Below are positions 24,152 to 31,497 of a stretch of 39,734 bases of DNA, in pieces. The notes beneath the pieces were generated by a model. That model was not told the origin of the DNA, searched no databases, and saw only the letters and a list, made by a program, of their open reading frames with translations. The stretch's first letter is position 1. Each line of letters begins with the position of its first letter. The translations under genes were made by a program, and so were the position numbers. The stretch is from positions 1 through 39,734 of the forward strand of contig NZ_JAHWGL010000038.1 of the NCBI RefSeq assembly GCF_019334315.1. The letters are read 5' to 3'. Source of the stretch: Hymenobacter profundi. Lineage in GTDB: Bacteria > Bacteroidota > Bacteroidia > Cytophagales > Hymenobacteraceae.

Positions 24152-25297
24152 TTACTGCTTACCCTCCGCTTCCTCGCGCTCCTCTTCGGCTTCTTCGGCA
24201 AAGCCAGCGGCTATTTTTTCCTCGGCTTCCTCGTGGTCCTCGGCGTCGGGCTTGGCGGCTTCTGCTTCCTGCTCGTCTTCGTCTTCGGGCTCGTAGCTCA
24301 GAGTGATACAGATAGGAAAATGGTCGGAGCCGATGTATTCCAGGCGATGCATCTGCACTACCTTGAAGTGGGGTGAGTGGAAGATGTGGTCCAACGGCCA
24401 GCGTAGCAGCGAGTAGTCAGCGTGGAAGGTCGGCATCATGCCCCGCCCGAGACGTGGATCGAGCAGGCCGCTAATGCGTCGAAACAGCTCGGATGTATGG
24501 GACCATGCTACATCGTTCAGGTCACCGGCTACAATGGTGGGCTGATCCTTGTTCTCAATTTCTCGCCCAATCAACAGCAGCTCCGCGTCGCGGCGGGTAC
24601 TGGTTTTAGCCTCGGCAGGTGCCGGCGGCTTGGGGTGCAGGCAATGCAGGCACACTTCCTCCCCCGATTTCAACACTACCTGCGCATGAAATGAAGGCAC
24701 TTCGTCGTCGATGAGGTAGCGAATGTGGGCATCGCGCAGCTCCAACCGCGAAAACAGGAGGAGCCCATACGTATTGGGCAGCGGCTCGTAGGCCGTATAG
24801 GGGTAGTCCTCTTCCAACACACGCAACTGATCCAGCCACCATTGGTCCGTCTCGACGGCCAGCAAGATATCCGGCCCACAGTCGCGGATGGCCCGCAGGC
24901 AGCTGGGCGCGTCGCGGTTGGTCATCAGCACGTTGGTCACCATAATGGTGATTTGGCGGTCTTTGTTTGCGATGCCTTCCGGGTCGCTGTCGGCCACTTG
25001 CTTGGGGCGCAGGGACGTATAGGGCAAAATGCGAAATATCTGATACACACCGCATACGCCTAGGACCACGGCAAGTACAATACCACTAGGCTCAGTCGTC
25101 ATACGTAGAGCAAATAGTGCTGCTTCGCTCAACAAAGCTCCTGCAACGATTTGCAGACGAGGGAAATCAAACACCCGGATCCACCATGCCTGTGCCTTCA
25201 CCAAGGGCACCACGGTGGCCACAATGGCCACACTTGTAAGCAACAGGGTTAAAGATTGGCTGAGGAGTAGCCACAAAGGGCCGTCTAGAGTCAACAA
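24152..25297 (-). CDS. Membrane-anchored endonuclease/exonuclease/phosphatase family protein
   Basis: Three N-terminal membrane helices (about 8-30, 45-65 and 72-90) are followed by an EEP-fold hydrolase domain (about 112-335): MVTNVLMTN with the metal-site Asn, VETDQWW with the metal-site Glu, LHPKPP, VAGDLNDVAWS and YIGSDHFPICITL. Related proteins cleave phosphodiesters or phosphomonoesters of nucleic acids, phospholipids or inositol phosphates. The tail from about 340 to 381 is almost entirely Glu, Asp, Ala and Lys, a disordered acidic segment. An in-frame stop lies upstream at 25310-25312, so the start must be the TTG at 25297 or the TTG right after it. Substrate unknown. Confidence 0.84.
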   Translation of the reverse strand: MLTLDGPLWLLLSQSLTLLLTSVAIVATVVPLVKAQAWWIRVFDFPRLQIVAGALLSEAALFALRMTTEPSGIVLAVVLGVCGVYQIFRILPYTSLRPKQVADSDPEGIANKDRQITIMVTNVLMTNRDAPSCLRAIRDCGPDILLAVETDQWWLDQLRVLEEDYPYTAYEPLPNTYGLLLFSRLELRDAHIRYLIDDEVPSFHAQVVLKSGEEVCLHCLHPKPPAPAEAKTSTRRDAELLLIGREIENKDQPTIVAGDLNDVAWSHTSELFRRISGLLDPRLGRGMMPTFHADYSLLRWPLDHIFHSPHFKVVQMHRLEYIGSDHFPICITLSYEPEDEDEQEAEAAKPDAEDHEEAEEKIAAGFAEEAEEEREEAEGKQ

Positions 25298-25389
25298 GGT
25301 GGTAGCAGTTTAGGTCGGAGGGACGAGAGTTAGGGCGAAAAGATACCTATACGCAAGTCAACAGTAAAACAAACATACACTTTTGCATT

Positions 25390-25419
25390 TTTGCGGTGGC
25401 GCGGCAGCGTGTACCTTTA
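25390..25419 (+). promoter_or_regulatory. Probable promoter of the MarC-family gene
   Basis: TTTG at 25390-25393, 18 bases, then TACCTTTA at 25412-25419, close to the Bacteroidota -33/-7 consensus. The ATG at 25448 follows after about 28 bases, allowing a short leader. Confidence 0.45.
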
Positions 25420-25447
25420 CCCGACAGGGCCTTCAACCCGCTGCCTT

Positions 25448-26074
25448 ATGGACATAAATATTCTGATTGCCACGTTCACCACGTTGTTTTCTGTGGTGAA
25501 TCCGTTTGGGGCCATGCCAGTTTTCCTGACCCTAACCGAAAATGACACTGCTCCCGAGCGCAGCCGCACGGCCCTGCGTGCGTGCATCTATATGGTGTGC
25601 ATCATGTCCGTGTCGTTTTTTGCCGGTCAATACGTGCTCAATTTCTTTGGCATCAACATTTACCACTTGCGCATTGCGGGCGGCATTCTGCTGATGCGCT
25701 CGGCCTTCGACCTGCTCACGCCGGGCGCCAACAAATCGAAAGTATCGGATGCTACGGTAGAGGACAGCAAGCAAAAAGATGATATTTCCTTTACGCCGCT
25801 GGCCATGCCCATGCTTTCGGGGCCGGGCTCTATTGCTGTGTGCATTGGCTTGTTTACCAGCCGATTGTCATATTCCGGAGTGGCGCTTACCCTGGTAGGG
25901 TTTGTGCTGGTAGCCGCCGCTAGTTTCTTAATCCTCGTCAGCAGCCTGCGCCTTACCCGCGTGATGGGCCGCGCCGGCATGACGGCCATGGCCCGCGTGA
26001 TGGGTTTTCTCACGCTCAGCATTGGCGTCAGCTTCATTGCCACGGCTATTCGGGCGTTGTTTATGGCGAGGTAA
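25448..26074 (+). CDS. MarC family (UPF0056) integral membrane protein
   Basis: A 208-residue inner-membrane protein with six hydrophobic segments, beginning in the family-typical way with ILIATFTTLFSVVNPFGAMPVFLTLT. It continues with FFGINIYHLRIAGGILLMRSAFDLL and ends RVMGFLTLSIGVSFIATAIRALF. ISFTPLAMPMLSGPGSIAVCI between the halves is the MarC/UPF0056 signature. Although named after E. coli marC, the family has no established role in antibiotic resistance; a transport function is usually assumed. The ATG at 25448 begins the first helix; a longer frame to 25391 would add a charged non-conserved stretch overlapping the promoter. Confidence 0.9.
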   Translation: MDINILIATFTTLFSVVNPFGAMPVFLTLTENDTAPERSRTALRACIYMVCIMSVSFFAGQYVLNFFGINIYHLRIAGGILLMRSAFDLLTPGANKSKVSDATVEDSKQKDDISFTPLAMPMLSGPGSIAVCIGLFTSRLSYSGVALTLVGFVLVAAASFLILVSSLRLTRVMGRAGMTAMARVMGFLTLSIGVSFIATAIRALFMAR

Positions 26075-26084
26075 AACCAACGCC

Positions 26085-26203
26085 TGTCATCCTGAGTACT
26101 CCGCGCATCAAGCGGCGACGAAGGACCTTCTCACGCTGGAACGAGTCGTTGTTACGCCTGTCGTTCTCACGTGAGAAAGTCCTTCGCTGCGCTCAGGATG
26201 ACA
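26085..26203. repeat. Family A palindromic element, copy 2 (inverted orientation)
   Basis: Ends TGTCATCCTGAG at 26085 and CTCAGGATGACA at 26203, with inner arms GAAGGACCTTCTCAC and GTGAGAAAGTCCTTC. The left arm carries about 20 extra bases (TACTCCGCGCATCAAGCGG). The loop reads AACGAGTCGTTGTTACGCC, the reverse complement of the loop in copy 3, so this copy is in the opposite orientation. Confidence 0.88.
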
Positions 26204-26255
26204 CGTGCTCTTCAACTCACCATTTCACAACCTCACAAATTCACTATTTCCCCTC

Positions 26256-26263
26256 TACCTTTG
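26256..26263 (+). promoter_or_regulatory. -7 promoter octamer of hemE, four bases from the ATG
   Basis: TACCTTTG, an exact match to TAnnTTTG, is followed by CGGC and the ATG at 26268. No clear -33 TTTG was found 19-21 bases upstream. The distance predicts a transcript starting at or next to the start codon. Confidence 0.55.
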
Positions 26264-26267
26264 CGGC

Positions 26268-27302
26268 ATGCTCAAGAATGATCTGCTGTTACGTGCCGCC
26301 CGCGGCGAAGAAACCGAACGCACTCCGGTCTGGCTTATGCGCCAGGCGGGCCGTATTCTCCCCCAATACCGCGAGCTGCGGGGCCGCCTCAGCGGCTTCA
26401 AGGAGCTGGTAGAAACTCCTGAGCTGGCAGCCGAAGTCACCATTCAGCCCGTAGACGCGCTGGACGTAGACGCGGCCATCATTTTCTCTGATATTCTGGT
26501 GGTGCCCGAAGCCATGGGCCTACCCTACGAGATGGTAGAGGCCCGCGGGCCGCTGTTCCCCAATACCGTGAAGTCGGCGCAGGATATAGCTCGCCTGCGC
26601 GTGGCCGACCCCGAGGAGCACCTGGGCTACGTGCTGGAAGCCATTCGCGTCACCAAAACGGCCCTGAACGGTCGCGTGCCGCTAATTGGGTTTGCTGGGG
26701 CTCCCTGGACCATTCTGGCCTACATGGTAGAAGGCCACGGCTCCAAGACGTTCTCCAAGGCCCGTCGCCTACTCTACGCCGAGCCCGAGCTGGCGCATGA
26801 GCTGCTACGCAAAATCACGGCGACTACCATTGCCTACCTCCAAGCACAGGTAGCAGCCGGTGCCAATCTGATTCAGGTGTTTGACTCATGGGCCGGCATC
26901 CTCCCCCCCGACCACTACCGGGAGTTCAGCACACGCTACATTCGCGAAATCTGCCAGGCCATTCCCGATGTACCCGTGACGGTGTTCGCCAAAGGTGCCT
27001 ACTTCGCCACCGCCGATTTTGCCGAGCTACCCTGCCGCACCATTGGCCTCGACTGGAACGAGGACCCGCGCAATGTGCGCCCACTCGTAGGCGACAAAAC
27101 CCTGCAAGGTAACCTCGACCCCTGTGCCCTCTACGGCTCGCCGGAGCAGGTGCGCCAAGCCACTATTGAAATGCTGCGCCGCTTCGGGCCGCACCGTCAC
27201 ATTGCCAATCTGGGCCACGGCGTCTACCCCGACACCAACCCCGACAACGTGCGCGTGTTCATCGAAACGGTGAAGGAGTTTAGCGCTACGTTGCGGGCGT
27301 AA
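26268..27302 (+). CDS. hemE: Uroporphyrinogen decarboxylase
   Basis: Converts uroporphyrinogen III to coproporphyrinogen III by four decarboxylations, a cytoplasmic step of heme synthesis. The 344 residues match the family length and motifs: [20 protein letters not shown] near the N-terminus (the RQAGR arginines bind substrate), [58 protein letters not shown] and [18 protein letters not shown]. The ATG at 26268 is chosen because it precedes the conserved start region and follows a -7 box by four bases; an in-frame extension to 26205 would run through the promoter. Flanked upstream by a family A repeat and downstream by its own terminator. Confidence 0.96.
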   Translation: MLKNDLLLRAARGEETERTPVWLMRQAGRILPQYRELRGRLSGFKELVETPELAAEVTIQPVDALDVDAAIIFSDILVVPEAMGLPYEMVEARGPLFPNTVKSAQDIARLRVADPEEHLGYVLEAIRVTKTALNGRVPLIGFAGAPWTILAYMVEGHGSKTFSKARRLLYAEPELAHELLRKITATTIAYLQAQVAAGANLIQVFDSWAGILPPDHYREFSTRYIREICQAIPDVPVTVFAKGAYFATADFAELPCRTIGLDWNEDPRNVRPLVGDKTLQGNLDPCALYGSPEQVRQATIEMLRRFGPHRHIANLGHGVYPDTNPDNVRVFIETVKEFSATLRA

Positions 27303-27322
27303 GCCCTACCCTACTCACGCGC

Positions 27323-27359
27323 AAAGGCCCGCCGGAAGCATATTCCGGCGGGCCTTTGT
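27323..27359. terminator. Terminator between hemE and the convergent OmpA-domain gene
   Basis: CAAAGGCCCGCCGGAA / TTCCGGCGGGCCTTTG hairpin with a short loop (GCATA). The A-rich and T-rich outer edges allow use from both sides, fitting its place between convergent genes. Confidence 0.85.
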
Positions 27360-27374
27360 ATTCGTACGCTATTC

Positions 27375-28712
27375 TTATCTCTCTAAAACTCGAATACTAA
27401 CCCGACGATTGAGCGAGCGGCCATCGGGGGTGTCGTTGCTGGCGATGTTGTCTAGGGAGCCGTAGCCGATGGCTTCTACGTTGTTCGGATCGACGCCCAT
27501 GCTGATGAGGGTAGCGCGGGCGGCTTGCGCTCGGTCGCGGCTCAGGCGCAGATTGAGCAGCGGGTCGCCGGAGCTGTCGGTGTAGCCTCCAATCCGCACT
27601 TCGGCTTTGGGAAAGGTCTTTAGAATGCTGGCTACGTTGGAGAGCTGCCACATCGATTCATTGGTGAGCGTGGCTTTGCTCGACTCAAAATAAATGCGGT
27701 CGAAGCCAATCCAGCCTTTCAACGGGTTCAAGGTATCCACTGCCATCAAGGGGTCGGCCAGGAACTGGTACAGGCGACTTTCGGTGGAGTTGGAACCGAT
27801 AATCTGCTGTAAGCCACCGCTTAGCTTTAGTACCACCGGCACCCCGGCGTTGCCATACACGTAGCCACCGCCACTGTTGGGGGTAGTGTTGGTCGCAATG
27901 ACCTCGGGGTAGCCGCCAGCGGCCTGAAAATTTTCGTTGGTCACCACGTTGATGGGGTTGGCGGCGTCCCAGGTGCTTCGGTTATCGGCGGCGGCAGTGG
28001 GTAGAGAGAACCGGTCACTAGCCGATAGCGCATTGCTGGCCAGGGTGTTGTCGGGCAGTTGGTAGTTGATGGTAGGCGCCGTTTGACGGCCCAGCACGAA
28101 GCTCGCAATGGCAATGGCGACCATCAGTGCAATCCAGCCCCAGCGGCCGCTACTCCCACCACGGGCAGGCACCGGCTCGCGGGGTGCGGCAGTGAATGCG
28201 GGCAACGGCGGCAAGGCCGGGCGGACGCGTGGGGCTTGCACTTGCACGTTGCCCTGTGCTTGCAACCACTGGCTAAGGGCCTCGGCATCCCATTGGTTGG
28301 CAGCGGCTTTCTGGCCCAAGAGCGCAACTGCCGCAAGGGCTGCCTGACCAACCAGTTGGTTTACCTCGCCGGCATCAGCGCCTGTATCAGTTACTATATT
28401 GTGCATTGTGCCGTGGTAGCGGTCCTCCAGCAACGATTTCATCAAATCGTTGCCTTGGTTGCTGGCCGCTGGGTCGTGCAAGGTGGCGGGCTGCTTAAGC
28501 ACTTGGGAAGCAGTTGTTTGATGAGCCGCGTTCCAGATTACCTCTTGCCCACCTGCCTGCCGGGCCACTTCGGTTAGCTTGGCTACCACCAGTTCGGTAA
28601 CACGGTCAACTGCTGCCACAGGATCAGTTGAAGCGGCGGTTGTACTCGGCAGCAGCGCATGGCTTTCAAGAAAATGCCTGATTTCATCCGAAAAGTTCTG
28701 CCTTTCAACCAT
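27375..28712 (-). CDS. OmpA-domain inner-membrane protein with DUF937-like N-terminal region
   Basis: The protein is 445 residues with no signal peptide. The N-terminal cytoplasmic part (about 1-185) includes DLMKSLLEDRYHGTMHNIVTDTGADAGEVNQLVGQAALAAVALLG, which resembles the helical DUF937 family. A Pro-rich stretch leads to one membrane span (about 190-209, GWIALMVAIAIASFVLG). The periplasmic part ends in an OmpA peptidoglycan-binding domain (about 335-445): IYFESSKATLTNES, VRIGGYTDSSGDPLLNLRLSRDRAQAARATLISMGV and NRRVSIRV. It probably tethers the inner membrane to peptidoglycan, as MotB- or TssL-type proteins do. No partner genes for flagella or secretion are nearby. The 197-base AT-rich region upstream should contain its promoter. 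Confidence 0.85.
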   Translation of the reverse strand: MVERQNFSDEIRHFLESHALLPSTTAASTDPVAAVDRVTELVVAKLTEVARQAGGQEVIWNAAHQTTASQVLKQPATLHDPAASNQGNDLMKSLLEDRYHGTMHNIVTDTGADAGEVNQLVGQAALAAVALLGQKAAANQWDAEALSQWLQAQGNVQVQAPRVRPALPPLPAFTAAPREPVPARGGSSGRWGWIALMVAIAIASFVLGRQTAPTINYQLPDNTLASNALSASDRFSLPTAAADNRSTWDAANPINVVTNENFQAAGGYPEVIATNTTPNSGGGYVYGNAGVPVVLKLSGGLQQIIGSNSTESRLYQFLADPLMAVDTLNPLKGWIGFDRIYFESSKATLTNESMWQLSNVASILKTFPKAEVRIGGYTDSSGDPLLNLRLSRDRAQAARATLISMGVDPNNVEAIGYGSLDNIASNDTPDGRSLNRRVSIRVLER

Positions 28713-28909
28713 AAAGGAACCACTTTAGTATTCACGTATCATATATGAAATCCAATTTTTTAATGGATTATCACTAATTTATGTACGTAAATAGCAAGCA
28801 GGCAGATTGATGGCTCCGTTAAAATCTTTGCTTGTCAAACATAAACTGAGTCTTCGTGAAAGAACAACTAATGCTTGCTGACTTATGCACTACAACCGTT
28901 TCGCTTAAG

Positions 28910-29929
28910 CTAGCCCAAGCTCAGGCCTACGGTCTGGGCTTCTGTCAATAGCTGCTGCTTGGCGATTGGCACCACCCCTACCTGCTCACATACTAGGCCG
29001 CCACCCAGGTTGGCCAACGCGGCGGTGGCCGGAGCACCTACCCCCAATGCTACGCACAGGGCTGCAATGCTAATCACTGTGTCGCCGGCCCCGGAAACGT
29101 CGGAAATAGCGCGTATATGGGCTGGGATGTAGGTTTGCTTCTGTTGCGCATCTTCGATAAACACCCCACGCTCCGAGAGCGTCACGAGCACGTTGGCCGG
29201 TTGCAGTTCCTGCCGCAGCCGCGCTACGGCCGCTTCAAAGTAGGGGCGGTCGGCGTCGGTATCACCGAATTCCAGCTTCAGCCCCTCGCGCAGCTCTTTC
29301 AAGTTGGGCTTGAACAGCGTGCAGTATTGGTAGGCTAGGAAGTTTTTCTTCTTGGGGTCGACCACCGTAGGCACCTGCCGCGCACGCGCCAGCTGGATGA
29401 AACGTTGAATGGTCGCTTCATTCAGCACGCCTTTGTCGTAATCCTCAAATACGACCACATCGGCGCGGGCCAATAGCTGTTCGTAGCGAGCGTGCAGGCT
29501 GGTGTTTTCGGTTTCGTTGAGGTCGTGCTCTACTTCTGCATCGAGGCGGAGTAGTTGCTGCCCGCCGGCCAGCACGCGCTGCTTCACGGTGGTAGGGCGG
29601 TGGGCACTACGCACAATGCCCTCAGCCGACAGTTTCCGCTCCTGCAACAACGTCAGCAGCTGGTCGCCGCCCTGGTCCTCGCCTACCACGGCACATAGCA
29701 AAGGGGTAGCACCCAAGGCCTGCACGTTCAGGGCCACGTTGGCGGCACCACCTAGGCGTTGCTCGGTACGCACCACATTCACCACCGGCACCGGCGCTTC
29801 CGGCGACAGGCGGCTGGCTTTCCCCCACACGTAGGCATCCACCATTACATCCCCCACAATCAGCACCTTGAGTTGATTGAACGCGGAAAACAGATCGGAT
29901 AACGTGGTGGGTGTAGCAAGCTGAGGCAT
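28910..29929 (-). CDS. rfaE1: RfaE1-type heptose 7-phosphate 1-kinase (PfkB family)
   Basis: Probable D-glycero-beta-D-manno-heptose 7-phosphate kinase for LPS inner-core heptose precursor synthesis in the cytoplasm. The 339 residues show VLIVGDVMVDAYVWGKASRLSPEAPVPVV and RLGGAANVALNVQALGA near the N-terminus, VVFEDYDKGVLNEATIQ and PTVVDPKKKNF in the middle, and the PfkB active-site motif SDVSGAGDTVISIAALCVALG near residue 280. This order is typical of RfaE1 domains. It lacks the C-terminal nucleotidyltransferase domain of bifunctional HldE, so the ADP-transfer step must be encoded elsewhere. The ATG at 29929 lies 22 bases past a TACCTTTG box on the minus strand. A general sugar kinase role is less likely. 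Confidence 0.88.
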   Translation of the reverse strand: MPQLATPTTLSDLFSAFNQLKVLIVGDVMVDAYVWGKASRLSPEAPVPVVNVVRTEQRLGGAANVALNVQALGATPLLCAVVGEDQGGDQLLTLLQERKLSAEGIVRSAHRPTTVKQRVLAGGQQLLRLDAEVEHDLNETENTSLHARYEQLLARADVVVFEDYDKGVLNEATIQRFIQLARARQVPTVVDPKKKNFLAYQYCTLFKPNLKELREGLKLEFGDTDADRPYFEAAVARLRQELQPANVLVTLSERGVFIEDAQQKQTYIPAHIRAISDVSGAGDTVISIAALCVALGVGAPATAALANLGGGLVCEQVGVVPIAKQQLLTEAQTVGLSLG

Positions 29930-29951
29930 TACGCAAAGATTAGTAAGGCCG

Positions 29952-29959
29952 CAAAGGTA
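29952..29959 (-). promoter_or_regulatory. -7 promoter octamer of the heptose kinase gene
   Basis: TACCTTTG on the minus strand, an exact TAnnTTTG match, 22 bases before the ATG at 29929. No clear -33 TTTG is visible upstream. Confidence 0.45.
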
Positions 29960-30013
29960 GGAAATGGTGAAGTGGTGAAGTGGTGAGGTTGGGAGATGGT
30001 GAAATGGCGAAGG

Positions 30014-30180
30014 GTGAAGTGGTGAGATAAGAAGACAAGAAGAAGGGTGTCATCCTGAGCGCAGCGAAGGACCTTATCACGCGTGAACGACAGGCGTAAC
30101 CACGACTCGTTCTACCGTGATAAGGTCCTTCGCTGCGCTCAGGATGACACCCTTCTTGTCTTCTTATCTCACCACTTCAC
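30014..30180. repeat. Family A palindromic element, copy 3, with mirrored flanks
   Basis: Longest palindrome in the window. The left arm 30014-30080 (67 bases) and right arm 30117-30180 (64 bases) pair throughout, differing only by one three-base indel in an AAG run. The inner half is the usual TGTCATCCTGAGCGCAGCG...GGACCTTATCAC. The outer half (GTGAAGTGGTGAGATAAG...) is not found in the other copies. The loop carries ACGACAGGCGTAAC and ACGACTCGTTC. It lies between the minus-strand aminotransferase end and the heptose kinase start. Confidence 0.92.
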
Positions 30181-30182
30181 CG

Positions 30183-31403
30183 CTACCCCAGCTTCTCAAT
30201 GCTAGTCTTGATGCGGTTGAAAGCTTCTTGCAGCTTCTCATCGGCAGCAGCGGTGCTGAAGCGGATACAGTTGGGCGCCCCGAAAGCGTCGCCGCTGACG
30301 GCTACCACGTGTGCGTCGCTGAGCAGATAAAACGCTACGTCGGCCGACGTTTCCAGCACTTTGCCTTCGGGTGTAGTCTTGCCAAAGCAGCCGCTCACGT
30401 CGGGGAAGATGTAGAACGCGCCCTCAGGCACCGGCGTGCGGAAACCGGGGATGTCTTGCACCAGGTCCAGCACCAGGTCGCGGCGACGACGGTAGGCGGC
30501 TACCATTTCGTCGGCGGAGGCGCGGCCACCTTGCAGGGCGGCCAGGCCGGCGCGCTGGGCAATGGAGCACGTGCCGGATGTAATCTGGCTCTGGAGCTTG
30601 TCGCAGGCCGAGGCGATTTCCTTGCTGGCCGCCAGGTAACCCACGCGCCAGCCCGTCATGGCGTAGCCTTTCGAGAAGCCATTCACGGTAATTACGCGGT
30701 CCTTTATCTCCTCGAACTGCGCGATGCTCACGTGCTCGCCTACGAAGTTGATGTACTCATAAATTTCGTCGGCCATTACCAGCACCTGCGGGTGCTGGGC
30801 CACTACCTCGGCAATAGCCGCTAGCTCCTCGCGCGAGAATACGGCGCCTGTAGGGTTGCAAGGCGAGGAATACATAATGAGCTTGGTGCGCGGCGTAATG
30901 GCCGCTTCCAGCTCCTGGGCCGTCACTTTATAGTCGTTTTCGATGGTGCCCATCAGCGGTACGGGCACGCCTTCGGCCAGCTTCACCATTTCCTCGTAGC
31001 TCACCCAGTAGGGCGCAAACACGATTACCTCGTCGCCGGGGTTTATCACGCTCAGCACCACGTTGGCCAGCGACTGCTTGGCACCGGTACTCACCACAAT
31101 CTGGTCGGGCTGGTAGTCGAGGTTGTTGTCGCGCTTGAACTTGGCGGAAATTTCCTGGCGCAGGTCCAGGTAGCCGGGTACGGGTGTGTAAAACGTGTAG
31201 CCCTCGTCAATGGCCGTTTTGGCGGCGTCTTTTATGTACTGCGGCGTTTGAAAATCCGGCTCACCAAAGCTCAGGCTGATAACGTCGATACCCTGGGCGG
31301 CCAGTTCGCGGCCCTTTTTGGCCATGGCAATCGTTTGGGATTCCTGCAAAGCGTTGATGCGGTCGGACAACACGGAAGCAACGGAGGTAGCGGAGCTGGA
31401 CAT
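30183..31403 (-). CDS. Class I PLP aminotransferase, probable aspartate aminotransferase
   Basis: Transfers amino groups between aspartate (or a related amino acid) and 2-oxoglutarate in the cytoplasm. The 406-residue protein has LSFGEPDFQTPQYIKDAAKTAID near the N-terminus, STGAKQSLANVVLSVINPGDEVI, IMYSSPCNPTGAVFSREEL, MADEIYEYINF with the PLP-pyridine Asp, the Schiff-base Lys245 in VNGFSKGYAMTGWRVGYLA, and NCIRFSTAA with the substrate-carboxylate Arg near the end. These fit subgroup I-gamma aspartate aminotransferases common in Bacteroidota. The substrate could also be prephenate or tyrosine. The ATG at 31403 gives a normal N-terminus. A large palindrome lies three bases past the stop. Confidence 0.92.
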   Translation of the reverse strand: MSSSATSVASVLSDRINALQESQTIAMAKKGRELAAQGIDVISLSFGEPDFQTPQYIKDAAKTAIDEGYTFYTPVPGYLDLRQEISAKFKRDNNLDYQPDQIVVSTGAKQSLANVVLSVINPGDEVIVFAPYWVSYEEMVKLAEGVPVPLMGTIENDYKVTAQELEAAITPRTKLIMYSSPCNPTGAVFSREELAAIAEVVAQHPQVLVMADEIYEYINFVGEHVSIAQFEEIKDRVITVNGFSKGYAMTGWRVGYLAASKEIASACDKLQSQITSGTCSIAQRAGLAALQGGRASADEMVAAYRRRRDLVLDLVQDIPGFRTPVPEGAFYIFPDVSGCFGKTTPEGKVLETSADVAFYLLSDAHVVAVSGDAFGAPNCIRFSTAAADEKLQEAFNRIKTSIEKLG

Positions 31404-31497
31404 GCGAAAAGGATGAAACAGGTCAGAAGTTCGGCCAATGTACGGAATTGAGTTGAAGCCGCGCCGCTTTACCTGCTCTTTTTACGCTGCCGACTAC

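Noticed and set aside
26205..26267. Extension of hemE upstream of 26268
   Set aside because: It would run through the promoter box, and the added residues do not match the family's conserved N-terminus.
30117..30824. Plus-strand frame crossing the repeat and the aminotransferase gene
   Set aside because: It begins in the palindrome and is antisense to a well-supported PLP enzyme.
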